Below are positions 41,667 to 50,623 of a stretch of 58,575 nt of DNA, piece by piece. Within the stretch, counting starts at the first letter, position 1; each line of letters starts with the position of its first letter. Where the stretch lies: the NCBI GenBank assembly GCA_964447175.1, contig CAYURP010000015.1, forward strand, positions 1 through 58,575. Reading direction: 5' to 3'. The position numbers and the translations under genes are program-made. The notes under the pieces are model-generated. The model searched no databases and was not told where the DNA came from. It saw only the letters and a list, made by a program, of their open reading frames with translations. This stretch comes from CAYURP01 sp964447175 (lineage in GTDB: Bacteria > Zixibacteria > MSB-5A5 > SM23-73-2).

Positions 41667-42170
41667 ATGGAATTGGCAATTTTTCTGATAACGGCAATTA
41701 TCCTTTTGATAACAGCTATCCTGGTTGTAGTGCAGAGAAATCCGGTGGCATCGGCTCTTTTTCTGATTGCGGCGCTATGTGCTCAGGCTATACTCTATCT
41801 TCTTTTAAAAGCTCCGTTTCTGGCGGTTATTCAGATAATCGTATATGCTGGCGCCATAATGGTATTGTTCCTTTTCGTGATCATGCTTTTGAACCTAAGA
41901 AAAGACGAGTTCGGCCCGGAGAAAAGGAAAGTCCAGAGATTTTTCGGGATCTTATTTGCAGTAATTCTTTTCCTTGAGATCGGAGCATTAGTTAAGCTCA
42001 GCATAGCCGGTTTTCCTCAACCCTCAGCAATTACGGATCCAGCTTTTGGCGATGTTCACCAGCTGGGCCAGCTTCTTTTTACCGATTATCTATTTCCCTT
42101 TGAGGTGTCGTCGGTTCTGTTATTAGTTGCAATTGTGGGAGCTATTGTTATGGCTAAAAGAAAATTGTGA
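41667..42170 (+). CDS. nuoJ: NADH-quinone oxidoreductase subunit J
   Basis: The 167-residue membrane subunit has five predicted helices and the conserved third helix VIQIIVYAGAIMVLFLFVIMLLN, which carries the pi-bulge region important for coupling. It sits nine bases after nuoI and 19 bases before nuoK. Confidence 0.94.
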   Translation: MELAIFLITAIILLITAILVVVQRNPVASALFLIAALCAQAILYLLLKAPFLAVIQIIVYAGAIMVLFLFVIMLLNLRKDEFGPEKRKVQRFFGILFAVILFLEIGALVKLSIAGFPQPSAITDPAFGDVHQLGQLLFTDYLFPFEVSSVLLLVAIVGAIVMAKRKL

Positions 42171-42189
42171 AAATTCTTTTGGAGAGAAT

Positions 42190-42492
42190 ATGATACCTTT
42201 GTCTTATTATCTGATATTAAGCGGTTTGATCTTCTCCATTGGTGTCTTAGGTTTTTTAATCAGACGAAACATATTGGTGCTCTTTATGTGCATTGAGCTG
42301 ATGCTCAATGCGGTAAATTTGAGCCTGGTTGCCTTTGCCCGGGAATTTGGCTCCATGCAGGGACAGATTTTCGTGTTTCTAGTTATGACCGTGGCAGCGG
42401 CTGAGGCTGCGGTGGGATTGGCTATTATTATCGCATTTTTCAGAAATAAAAAATCAACTAACGTGGATGATCTGAATTTGATGAAATGGTGA
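42190..42492 (+). CDS. nuoK: NADH-quinone oxidoreductase subunit K
   Basis: The 100-residue subunit has three helices and the conserved glutamates in LFMCIELMLNAVNL and in the third helix (TVAAAEAAVGLAI). The frame is open from 42127, but the ATG at 42190 has GGAGAG seven bases upstream and gives exactly the standard NuoK length. The upstream 21 codons overlap nuoJ and are not conserved-looking. Heptamer array 6 follows the stop. Confidence 0.95.
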   Translation: MIPLSYYLILSGLIFSIGVLGFLIRRNILVLFMCIELMLNAVNLSLVAFAREFGSMQGQIFVFLVMTVAAAEAAVGLAIIIAFFRNKKSTNVDDLNLMKW

Positions 42493-42494
42493 AA

Positions 42495-42526
42495 AGAGTA
42501 AAGAGTAGAGAGTGAAGAGTTAAGAG
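42495..42526 (+). repeat. Heptamer array 6, in register with the nuoL start codon
   Basis: Four units (AGAGTAA, AGAGTAG, AGAGTGA, AGAGTTA) plus AGAG start two bases after the nuoK stop and end exactly at the nuoL ATG, forming AGAGATG. GAG lies seven bases upstream of the start. Confidence 0.92.
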
Positions 42527-44446
42527 ATGATCGATTATATCTGGTTGGTTCCGCTTTTGCCCCTTCTGGGTTTTCTGATCAATGGCTTATTCGGGAAAAG
42601 ATTAGGCAAAGGTGTAGTAAGTTGGGTGGGGTGTGGAAGCGTGGGACTTTCGTTTTTAGTCAGCATTGGTGTCTTCTTTGAGCTTTTGAAATATTCACCA
42701 GCTCAGAGGCTGATTCAGAAAATCATCTTCCCCTGGATCTGGTCCGGAAACTTCCACATAGATATAGGCTTTCAAATCGATCCTTTGTCAACTGTGATGA
42801 TTCTGGTGGTCTCCGGTGTGGGTTTCTTTATCCATGTCTATTCTGTGGGATACATGAGTAAAGATCCGGGTTATGCCAGATACTTTGCCTATCTCAACCT
42901 TTTCGTCTTCTCTATGCTGACTTTGGTTCTGGCTAACAATTTTCTCTTGCTATATCTGGGTTGGGAAGGTGTGGGCCTTTGTTCCTATCTTCTAATCGGA
43001 TTCTGGTATGAGAAAAAATCCGCTGCGGATGCTGGAAAGAAGGCATTCATTGTCAATCGAGTTGGCGATTTCGGATTTGCCTTAGGCCTGATGTTGATCT
43101 TCTGGACTCTGGGAACATTAAACTATACCCAGGTGTTTAAGGCAGCTCCCATGTTGTTGTCCCCTGGTGGAACTTTCATCACCGCCATCACCCTTCTTTT
43201 GTTAATGGGAGCAGTGGGCAAATCAGCTCAGATACCACTTTATGTCTGGCTGCCTGATGCTATGGAGGGTCCTACTCCGGTTTCGGCTTTGATACACGCT
43301 GCTACTATGGTCACCGCAGGTGTGTATATGGTGGCTCGGTGTCATGTGCTTTATCTTATGGCGCCTTTCTCATTAAGCCTGGTGGCTATTATCGGAGCGG
43401 TTACAGCAATTTATGCTGCCTCCATTGCCCTGGTTCAAAATGATATAAAAAGGATTCTGGCTTACTCCACCATCTCCCAGATCGGGTATATGTTTTTAGG
43501 GTGTGGGGTGGGCGCTTTTACTGCTGGTATTTTCCATCTTATGACCCATGCCTTCTTCAAAGCTTTGCTCTTTTTGGGTGCCGGGTCGGTTATGCATGCC
43601 CTCTCCGGCGAGCTGGATCTCAGAAAAATGGGCGGACTGAAAAAACACCTGCCCATAACCTTCTGGACTTTTCTGGCTGGCGTTCTGGCTATTTCCGGAA
43701 TTCCCTTGTTCTCCGGATTTTTCTCAAAAGATGAGATACTCTGGAAATCGTTTTCCAATCCACAGGGTAGCTTCATCCTGTGGCTTTTGGGATTTGTTAC
43801 TGCCGGGATGACTGCATTTTATATGTTCCGGTTGTTCCTCTCGGTATTCTTAGGAAAGTCAAGGGTGGAGGAGAAGGTGAAGCCTCACATTCATGAATCA
43901 CCGAAATCGATGACCATACCCTTGATCATCTTAGCTGTTCTCTCGATCATTGGAGGTTATGTGGGGATTCCGCACTCTCTGGGCGGGGGAAATAACTTCG
44001 AGAGTTTCCTCTCTGTGGTTTTTAAAGGAGAAGAGGGAGCACACATTGCTCATGTTTCCTATTCAGGAGAGTATTTGCTGATGATCCTCTCCATTGCAGT
44101 TGTTCTGGTGGGCATACTTATAGCTTACAGGTTTTATATCACCCACCCTGATGTTCCCAAAAAGCTGGCTCAGAAATATAGAGGAGTTTATACTGTAATT
44201 TTAAATAAATATTATGTGGATGAGCTTTATGCCAAAATAATTGTCAATCCCCTTTTAAGCCTGGCTTTATGGTGCTGGAGATTCTTTGATGCTAAGATAA
44301 TCGATGGGGCAGCTAACGGGTCTGCTTATCTTACAGGACGTGTAAGTGCTATCATCCGGAAATTACAAACAGGTTATGTAAGAAACTATGCTTTATCTTT
44401 TGTTCTGGGCGTGGTTATCATATTGGCTTATTTTATCCTGAGATGA
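42527..44446 (+). CDS. nuoL: NADH-quinone oxidoreductase subunit L
   Basis: The 639-residue antiporter-like subunit is at the far end of the membrane arm, with the long lateral helix near the C-terminus. Conserved parts: LYLGWEGVGLCSYLLIGFWY, the proton-channel Lys region AVGKSAQIPLYVWLPDAMEGPTP broken over the antiporter core, LIHAATMVTAGVYM and RILAYSTISQIGYM. Its only ribosome binding site candidate is the GAG in heptamer array 6. The next gene begins nine bases after its stop. Confidence 0.95.
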   Translation: MIDYIWLVPLLPLLGFLINGLFGKRLGKGVVSWVGCGSVGLSFLVSIGVFFELLKYSPAQRLIQKIIFPWIWSGNFHIDIGFQIDPLSTVMILVVSGVGFFIHVYSVGYMSKDPGYARYFAYLNLFVFSMLTLVLANNFLLLYLGWEGVGLCSYLLIGFWYEKKSAADAGKKAFIVNRVGDFGFALGLMLIFWTLGTLNYTQVFKAAPMLLSPGGTFITAITLLLLMGAVGKSAQIPLYVWLPDAMEGPTPVSALIHAATMVTAGVYMVARCHVLYLMAPFSLSLVAIIGAVTAIYAASIALVQNDIKRILAYSTISQIGYMFLGCGVGAFTAGIFHLMTHAFFKALLFLGAGSVMHALSGELDLRKMGGLKKHLPITFWTFLAGVLAISGIPLFSGFFSKDEILWKSFSNPQGSFILWLLGFVTAGMTAFYMFRLFLSVFLGKSRVEEKVKPHIHESPKSMTIPLIILAVLSIIGGYVGIPHSLGGGNNFESFLSVVFKGEEGAHIAHVSYSGEYLLMILSIAVVLVGILIAYRFYITHPDVPKKLAQKYRGVYTVILNKYYVDELYAKIIVNPLLSLALWCWRFFDAKIIDGAANGSAYLTGRVSAIIRKLQTGYVRNYALSFVLGVVIILAYFILR

Positions 44447-44455
44447 GGTTTTTTA

Positions 44456-46024
44456 ATGGATAGCTTGATACTAACTATTATTACCTTTTTACCACTTCTG
44501 GGCATTCTTATCATTCTGTACATTCCCAGAGTATACCTGGAGACCATAAAGATCACTGCCCTGATCACCTCTTTTGTGACTTTTCTGGTTTCGCTTTATC
44601 TCTATTTCAATTTCGATCCAACGCTTTCCGGTATGCAATTTGAGATAATAAAGGATTGGGTTCCGGCTCTGGGCATAAATTACCATCTGGGAATTGACGG
44701 GATAAGCCTGTTTCTGGTTTTGTTGACAACATTTTTAGCCACCCTGGCTATATTTTCCTCCTGGACTGCGATAACTGAAAAGGTGAAAGGATATATGATC
44801 TCCATGTTGATCTTAGAAACAGGTATGATCGGTGTGTTTGTATCTCTGGATTTGTTCTTGTTCTACGTTTTCTGGGAGGGGATGCTTATTCCCATGTATT
44901 TTTTAATAGGAATCTGGGGCGGGCCCAGAAAGATCTATGCCACCTTCAAATTTGTCCTTTTCACAATGTTCGGTTCGGTTTTGATGCTGGTGGCTATTTT
45001 AGTTTTGTATTTTCTCAATCACACCTATACCGGAGTCTATACCTTTGATCTTCTTCAAATCTATAATCTTCCCATTCCCCTGGGCCCTCAATTCTGGCTG
45101 TTTTTAACTTTTGCCTTAGCCTTTGCCATAAAGGTCCCGATGTTTCCCTTCCATACCTGGCTGCCCGATGCACACGTTGAAGCACCCACAGCCGGAAGTG
45201 TACTTTTAGCTGGAGTTTTACTCAAAATGGGGACTTACGGTTTTTTAAGGTTTTGTCTGCCCCTTTTTCCCAATGCTTTTTTTGATTTTGTACCCCTGTT
45301 TTCCATCTTGGCCATAATCGGCATAATTTATGGCGCACTTGTAGCAATCAGACAAAAAGATGTAAAAAGCCTGGTAGCGTATTCATCGGTGAGCCATCTG
45401 GGATTTGTGATGCTGGGACTTTTTGCCTTAAACATTCAAAGTATTGAGGGCGGGATAATTCAAATGATTAATCACGGTATTTCCACTGGAGCTTTATTCT
45501 TGATCGTAGGGATGATTTACGAGAGAAGGCATACCCGGTTGATCGAAGACTTTGGAGGTTTGTCCAAAAAAATCCCCATCTATGCAGCCTTCTTTATGAT
45601 CGTGACTTTATCCTCCATAGGCCTTCCCGGAACCAATGGCTTTGTGGGAGAGTTTTTAATCCTTCTGGGAACTTTCAAATCCAATGTCACCTATGCCGCT
45701 CTGGGTGCGGTGGGAATAATTCTGGCTGCAGTCTATATGCTCTGGATGTACCAGCGGGTGATGTTCGGCAAACTGGAAAAACCGGAGAATATGAAACTTA
45801 AAGACCTTAATCTCAGAGAAAAAGTTATTTTAATACCCATTGTCCTTTTGATTTTCTGGATCGGAATCTTCCCCAAGCCTTTTTTCGATAGGATGGAAAA
45901 ATCTGTACAGTCCCTTTTAGAGCTGGCCGGGACAAAACGTGAAGTTAACATAAAAAAAGATTTGGATAAAGATCTGTGTTTGGAGAAACATTCAATTAAA
46001 GTTGATTTTTGTGAAATTAAATAA
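44456..46024 (+). CDS. nuoM: NADH-quinone oxidoreductase subunit M
   Basis: The 522-residue antiporter-like subunit has LFYVFWEGMLIPMYFLIGIW with the channel Glu. KVPMFPFHTWLPDAHVEAP and SLVAYSSVSHLGFVMLG complete the core. The C-terminal 30 residues (REVNIKKDLDKDLCLEKHS and onward) form a hydrophilic, Lys-rich extension not expected for NuoM and perhaps of recent origin. AGGTTTTTT precedes the ATG, a poor ribosome binding site. The glutaredoxin gene starts nine bases after the stop. Confidence 0.95.
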   Translation: MDSLILTIITFLPLLGILIILYIPRVYLETIKITALITSFVTFLVSLYLYFNFDPTLSGMQFEIIKDWVPALGINYHLGIDGISLFLVLLTTFLATLAIFSSWTAITEKVKGYMISMLILETGMIGVFVSLDLFLFYVFWEGMLIPMYFLIGIWGGPRKIYATFKFVLFTMFGSVLMLVAILVLYFLNHTYTGVYTFDLLQIYNLPIPLGPQFWLFLTFALAFAIKVPMFPFHTWLPDAHVEAPTAGSVLLAGVLLKMGTYGFLRFCLPLFPNAFFDFVPLFSILAIIGIIYGALVAIRQKDVKSLVAYSSVSHLGFVMLGLFALNIQSIEGGIIQMINHGISTGALFLIVGMIYERRHTRLIEDFGGLSKKIPIYAAFFMIVTLSSIGLPGTNGFVGEFLILLGTFKSNVTYAALGAVGIILAAVYMLWMYQRVMFGKLEKPENMKLKDLNLREKVILIPIVLLIFWIGIFPKPFFDRMEKSVQSLLELAGTKREVNIKKDLDKDLCLEKHSIKVDFCEIK

Positions 46025-46033
46025 GCAGGAGAA

Positions 46034-46246
46034 ATGGAAGAAAAAGTCATAATTTACATAATATCTAACTGTCCTTTCTGTAAAGCAGCTAAAGAGGATC
46101 TGCAAAAAAGAGGTATAGAATACCAGGAGATCGACGTTACTCAGAATCCAGAAGCTGAAGAGAAGGTCGTGCAAATTGCTGGGAAAAGAGTTGTTCCGGT
46201 TATAGTTAAAGGTGAAAAAGTAACCGTTGGTTTTAAAGGTGTATGA
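46034..46246 (+). CDS. Glutaredoxin-like protein inside the nuo cluster
   Basis: A 70-residue thioredoxin-fold protein of glutaredoxin/NrdH type. The redox motif CPFC appears in IISNCPFCKAAKEDLQKRG, IEYQEIDVTQNPEAEEKV follows, and the cis-proline is in KRVVPVIV. The chain ends with VGFKGV, so the usual last helix is shortened. It lies between nuoM (nine bases away) and nuoN. AGGAG precedes the ATG. It may maintain thiols during complex I assembly or simply ride in the operon; there is no direct evidence for either. Confidence 0.85.
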   Translation: MEEKVIIYIISNCPFCKAAKEDLQKRGIEYQEIDVTQNPEAEEKVVQIAGKRVVPVIVKGEKVTVGFKGV

Positions 46247-46329
46247 GGATTTTAATATCTGACAGTTGGTCAGAAGAAGATAGTGATTAAATCAAGATGG
46301 TAAGTATAAAACCAAAAAGGTAGTACATA

Positions 46330-47775
46330 ATGGATTGGATTTTACCTGATATAAACTTTAATCTGCTGTCTCCTGAGATCGTAATTCTGGCATTTGCACT
46401 TCTCATCCTGATATTAGACCCACTTCTGTCAAAGAAGACAAAAACCATATCTGCTCATCTGGGATGGATTGGAATACTCTTAGCTTTTACTTTTGCAGTT
46501 AAGCTGTGGAATGTTAATCAGACCTCCTTAAATGAGATGTTCATCCTGGATAACTTTGCCTGTTTCTTTAAATTCATCTTTTTCATCTCCTCTATTTTAG
46601 TCATATTCGCCTCCATTAGTTATCTGAATAAGGAGGAGATTTTTCATGGTGAGTATTTCAGTTTGATTCTCTTTGCAACTTTGGGGATGATGCTTATGGT
46701 ATCCTCCTTGAATCTCATTGTGATTTTTTTAGGGATGGAAATAATGTCTTTATCCCTTTACGTTCTGGCGGGTTTCAGAAGAGATGATCTAAAATCCAAT
46801 GAATCCTCAATTAAGTACTTTTTGATCGGAGCATTTGCCTCGGGATTTTTACTTTACGGAATCGCCCTGACCTACGGTTCAACCTCCAGCACCAACCTGG
46901 CTCAAATCCTTCTGAATCTTTCCCATTCGGGATTTCAAAGTTCATATATGGCCTGGATGGGTATGGGTTTAATCATTGTGGGGTTTGGTTTCAAGATAGC
47001 CTCAGTTCCTTTTCATATGTGGGCTCCTGATGTATACCAGGGAGCACCCACCCCGATTGCCGCTTTCATCTCCGCCGGACCCAAAGCTGCAGGTTTTGCT
47101 GTCTTACTCAGGGTTTTATTAGTTGCCTTTGCCAAATACCAGCCGGATTGGTCGGTTATACTCTGGGTCTTGGCAGCTTTAAGCATGACCTTTGGAAACA
47201 TCATGGCATTATCCCAGAATAATATCAAAAGGCTTTTGGCTTATTCCTCCATTGCTCATGCCGGCTATGTCCTGGTAGCACTGGTAGGAGGAGGAGAACA
47301 GGGCCAATCCAGTGCTATGTTCTATCTTCTGGTATATATCTTTATGAACATTGGTGCCTTCACCATAGCGACAACTATGGGTGAAAAGAATACTGATCTT
47401 GACGATTACTCAGGATTGATAACCAGAAATCCAGCTTTAGGTGTATTAATGGCTATATTTCTTTTATCCTTAGCAGGTTTTCCTCCTTTCGCAGGTTTTC
47501 TGGCAAAGTTTTATGTTTTCAGCGCAGCGGTTAAATCCGGTTATATCGGACTGGCCATAATTGCAGTCTTGAACAGTTTCATTGCAGTTTATTATTACCT
47601 GAGAGTGGTGGTAATTATGTTCATGCGCCCCCCGCAGACTGAACTTAAACCTGTTTCCGTTCCCCTCTTTGTAAGTATAACTTTATTTATAACAGTTCTG
47701 GGCACTCTATGGTTAGGAATCTTCCCTCAGCCTTTCTTGGATTTAGCAATAAGCTCCTTTCTTTTGGTGTTTTGA
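46330..47775 (+). CDS. nuoN: NADH-quinone oxidoreductase subunit N
   Basis: The 481-residue antiporter-like subunit completes the complex I set. Motifs: FLGMEIMSLSLYVLAGF with the channel Glu, FKIASVPFHMWAPDVYQGAP with the channel Lys, and RLLAYSSIAHAGYVLVAL. It is 84 bases after the glutaredoxin gene; that spacer has no repeat or clear promoter. All fourteen subunits are therefore encoded here in canonical order apart from the inserted glutaredoxin. Confidence 0.96.
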   Translation: MDWILPDINFNLLSPEIVILAFALLILILDPLLSKKTKTISAHLGWIGILLAFTFAVKLWNVNQTSLNEMFILDNFACFFKFIFFISSILVIFASISYLNKEEIFHGEYFSLILFATLGMMLMVSSLNLIVIFLGMEIMSLSLYVLAGFRRDDLKSNESSIKYFLIGAFASGFLLYGIALTYGSTSSTNLAQILLNLSHSGFQSSYMAWMGMGLIIVGFGFKIASVPFHMWAPDVYQGAPTPIAAFISAGPKAAGFAVLLRVLLVAFAKYQPDWSVILWVLAALSMTFGNIMALSQNNIKRLLAYSSIAHAGYVLVALVGGGEQGQSSAMFYLLVYIFMNIGAFTIATTMGEKNTDLDDYSGLITRNPALGVLMAIFLLSLAGFPPFAGFLAKFYVFSAAVKSGYIGLAIIAVLNSFIAVYYYLRVVVIMFMRPPQTELKPVSVPLFVSITLFITVLGTLWLGIFPQPFLDLAISSFLLVF

Positions 47776-47806
47776 AGTTAACTCAATTAATGGAGCTTTT
47801 TGGGTA

Positions 47807-47836
47807 TTGACTTTTTTACATTTTTGCTTTTATTAG
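47807..47836 (+). promoter_or_regulatory. Possible promoter for pepA
   Basis: TTGACT at 47807-47812 and TATTAG at 47831-47836 are 18 bases apart, 42 bases before the pepA ATG. The -10 is weak, but the spacer is AT-rich and free of repeats. Confidence 0.4.
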
Positions 47837-47877
47837 ATTCAAATTAAAAAGACTAACTTCAAAATAAGGAGTCCAGG

Positions 47878-49374
47878 ATGAAGGTGTCCGTTAAAAAAGG
47901 GAAACTTGTTGAGGTTGAGGATCAGGCTATATGTTTTGGGGTTTTTCAAGATCAAAGGCAACTCAGAGGGGAATTCAAGGACCTTGATTCCATCCTTTCA
48001 GGAGCCATTAGCGATCTTCTGGAAACTAACGATTTCAACGGTAAATTAAACCAGGTAATATTGATCTATACTAAAGGAAAGATCAAATCCAAAAGGGTGA
48101 TTCTGGTTGGACTGGGCAAAAAGGAGAAATTCGACTTAGACAAGATCAGACAGGCAGCTGGAACAGTGTGCAAAAAAGCCAGGGAGCTTAAAATAAAAAG
48201 CTTCTCCTGCGAAGTATATGGAGGAAAACAGAGAAAATTCTCCCTTGAGGATTCCTCCCAGGCTCTGGTGGAAGGTGCTCTTTTGGCAAACTATCAACTG
48301 GCAGATTATAAAACAGTGGACCGGGAAGACCTGTTTGAGGTGGAGGAGCTTACCGTTGTAGATGGCGACAGAGTTAATATATCTAAAATTCAAAAGGGAG
48401 CAAAATGGGGAGAGGTTTTTTCCTGGGGAACAAATCTGGCTCGGGATTTGATCAATCGCCCGGCCAATGTAATTACCCCTACCAAACTTGCTCAGGTGGC
48501 AGTCGATCTTTCAAAGGAGCATAAGTTCAAATGTAATGTGTTGTCCCTGGCGGATATAAAAAAGCTTAAAATGGGTGCTTTATTAGGTGTAGCCCAGGGA
48601 AGCAATCAGCCCCCTAAGTTCATAATTCTGGAACACCTTCCCCAAAGAAAAAGAGGGGGAACTGTGGTCCTGGTGGGCAAGGGCATAACATTTGATTCCG
48701 GTGGTATCTCCATAAAGCCCTCGGCAAATATGGAGGAGATGAAGGCGGATATGTCGGGAGCTGCAGCTGTTTTGGCAACTGTTTCCAGTGCTGCCCGTTT
48801 GAATATTCCGGTTCATCTGGTGGGTCTTATTCCCACCACTGAAAACCTCCCTTCTGGAACTGCTCAGAAACCCGGGGATATCCTCACTTCATATTCTGGC
48901 AAAACAATAGAAGTGATTAACACCGATGCTGAAGGCCGTCTGATCCTGGCAGATGCGCTGGCTTATGCGGATAAGTTCAAGCCCCAAGCCATAGTAGATA
49001 TTGCTACCCTTACCGGAGCATGCGTAGTAGCCCTGGGGCATATGTGTGCTGGGATGATGGGAAATAATGAGAACCTCAAAAGAAGAATTGTTCGAGCAAG
49101 TCAGAAAACGGGAGAAAAAGTCTGGGAGCTTCCTTTGTGGGAGGAGTATGATGAACAGATCAAGTCGGATTTGGCCGATGTTAAAAATACTGGAGGCAGA
49201 CCTGCTGGAACTATAACTGCAGCCATGTTTCTGAAGAAGTTCGTGGGAGAATATCCCTGGGTGCACCTGGATATAGCTGGAATGGATCTGGAGGAGAGAG
49301 GGAAACCCTACATACCCAAAGGCGCACTCGGTTTCGGAGTAAGGCTCTTTCTTCAATTTCTCAAGGATTGGTAG
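47878..49374 (+). CDS. pepA: Leucyl aminopeptidase (M17)
   Basis: A 498-residue cytosolic aminopeptidase with two metal ions. The N-terminal macro-like domain covers about residues 1-165. The catalytic domain has VGKGITFDSGGISIKPSANM, DMSGAAAVL, the diagnostic octapeptide NTDAEGRL with LILADALAYAD, and DIATLTGACVVALG. All metal-binding Asp and Glu and the catalytic Lys and Arg are visible. AAGGAG lies upstream of the ATG. It is separated from nuoN by 102 bases and probably transcribed from its own promoter. Confidence 0.95.
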   Translation: MKVSVKKGKLVEVEDQAICFGVFQDQRQLRGEFKDLDSILSGAISDLLETNDFNGKLNQVILIYTKGKIKSKRVILVGLGKKEKFDLDKIRQAAGTVCKKARELKIKSFSCEVYGGKQRKFSLEDSSQALVEGALLANYQLADYKTVDREDLFEVEELTVVDGDRVNISKIQKGAKWGEVFSWGTNLARDLINRPANVITPTKLAQVAVDLSKEHKFKCNVLSLADIKKLKMGALLGVAQGSNQPPKFIILEHLPQRKRGGTVVLVGKGITFDSGGISIKPSANMEEMKADMSGAAAVLATVSSAARLNIPVHLVGLIPTTENLPSGTAQKPGDILTSYSGKTIEVINTDAEGRLILADALAYADKFKPQAIVDIATLTGACVVALGHMCAGMMGNNENLKRRIVRASQKTGEKVWELPLWEEYDEQIKSDLADVKNTGGRPAGTITAAMFLKKFVGEYPWVHLDIAGMDLEERGKPYIPKGALGFGVRLFLQFLKDW

Positions 49375-49637
49375 AAGTTAATTAACTAAACTGCAGGATA
49401 ATTTAGGTCTTTATAGTCCCGAATCAAAGAAACATCACAAATTTGCTATTTTAAAGATCGAAAGCAATAGGGCATATCTGGAATAATCTTTTGCAAGCAA
49501 ATAGAATAAGAGAATATGACGTTATATTAAGTGAAATGACTTTGTGAAAAAAGTAACAAACTATTTTTTACTTAACGATTGTTCTGTTTTCTTTGAGGAG
49601 GAACAAAAATTCAAAAAGCCTGGGAGGGTGATCTACT
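49375..49637. promoter_or_regulatory. Regulatory spacer upstream of the Rrf2 gene, with a dyad
   Basis: An AT-rich, gene-free stretch. An inverted repeat AAGTAA (49551-49556) and TTACTT (49568-49573), separated by 11 bases, lies about 65 bases before the Rrf2 ATG, a usual position for an autoregulatory operator. A TATATT box lies near 49532-49537. GGGAGG at about 49624 is the ribosome binding site. Operator function is only inferred. Confidence 0.4.
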
Positions 49638-50042
49638 ATGGAACTTACAAAAGCAGGTGATTATGGGTTCCAGGGGATGCTATATTTAGCCAGGCAACCC
49701 AAGGATAGGGTTGTTCGAATATCGGAGATCTCGGAAAATGAAGGGATCCCGGAAAAGTTCTTGGCAAAGATATTTCAAAATCTGACCCGTTCTGGCTTGG
49801 TCAGGTCTCATAGGGGAGCCAAAGGAGGTTTCTCCTTAGGCAAACCGGCTAAAAAGATATCAGTCAAAGAACTATTAGAGTGTGTGCAGGGCCCTATATA
49901 TTTGAGCCGCTGTCTCTCTTCATCCTCTGACTGCGAAAGAATCAAGTATTGCCCTTTACGGAAATTATGGCTTAAAGGTCAGGGTTTTCTCGAAGATCTT
50001 CTAATGAAGAACACTTTAGCTGATATGGCTAATCAGAGTTAA
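49638..50042 (+). CDS. Rrf2-family transcriptional regulator
   Basis: A 134-residue winged-helix regulator starting MELTKAGDYGFQGMLYLARQ, with the recognition part IPEKFLAKIFQNLTRSGLVRSHRGAKGG broken over the wing. Three cysteines, C92, C99 and C105, in the loop after the wing match the Fe-S-binding position of IscR-type Rrf2 proteins. It therefore probably senses Fe-S status or redox. It lies upstream of dcd and porGDAB in the same direction with short gaps, so it may control the Fe-S-rich oxidoreductase. Dimer-forming helix at the C-terminus is present. Confidence 0.9.
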   Translation: MELTKAGDYGFQGMLYLARQPKDRVVRISEISENEGIPEKFLAKIFQNLTRSGLVRSHRGAKGGFSLGKPAKKISVKELLECVQGPIYLSRCLSSSSDCERIKYCPLRKLWLKGQGFLEDLLMKNTLADMANQS

Positions 50043-50056
50043 CTTTACGAGTTATT

Positions 50057-50611
50057 ATGAGCATTAAATCTGACACCTGGATAAGGCTGATGGCTAAGAG
50101 GCATCAAATGATAAAGCCTTTCTCCGAAAGGCAGGTCAAAAAAAATGCTATCTCCTTTGGACTATCTTCTTACGGATATGACATAAGAGTTGCAGATGAA
50201 TTTTACGTCTTCACTAACGTAAACGCTACCATAGTTGACCCCAAGAATTTCGATTCAAAATCATTCATTAAAGTCAAGAAGGATTACTGTATTATTCCTC
50301 CCAACTCATTTGTTTTAGGTCGTACCGTGGAGTATTTTAAAATCCCCAGAAATATCTTGACCATTTGCCTGGGCAAATCCACCTATGCCCGATGCGGCAT
50401 TATAGTTAACGTGACTCCCTTTGAACCGGAGTGGGAAGGATATGCCACTTTAGAGATTTCCAACACAACTCCACTGCCCGCCAAGATCTATGCTAACGAG
50501 GGCATTGCTCAGGTGGTTTTTTTGGAGGCCGATGAAGTGTGTAGATTATCGTATAAAGACAGGAAAGGAAAATATCAAGGACAAAAAAAGATCACTTTAC
50601 CTAAAATATAA
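50057..50611 (+). CDS. dcd: dCTP deaminase
   Basis: A 184-residue trimeric enzyme that converts dCTP to dUTP for thymidylate synthesis. Conserved parts: GLSSYGYDIRV, VLGRTVEYFKIPRNI, GKSTYARCGIIVNVTPFEPEW with the catalytic Glu and Ser/Arg region, and LEISNTTPLPAKIYANEGIAQ. It begins 14 bases after the Rrf2 gene and ends 12 bases before porG, so it is embedded in the same transcription unit although its function is unrelated to Por. Confidence 0.94.
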   Translation: MSIKSDTWIRLMAKRHQMIKPFSERQVKKNAISFGLSSYGYDIRVADEFYVFTNVNATIVDPKNFDSKSFIKVKKDYCIIPPNSFVLGRTVEYFKIPRNILTICLGKSTYARCGIIVNVTPFEPEWEGYATLEISNTTPLPAKIYANEGIAQVVFLEADEVCRLSYKDRKGKYQGQKKITLPKI

Positions 50612-50623
50612 GAGGAAGAAGAA

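Noticed and set aside
48889..49356. Antisense ORF (155 residues) opposite pepA
   Set aside because: It overlaps the catalytic domain of the aminopeptidase and shows no family resemblance.
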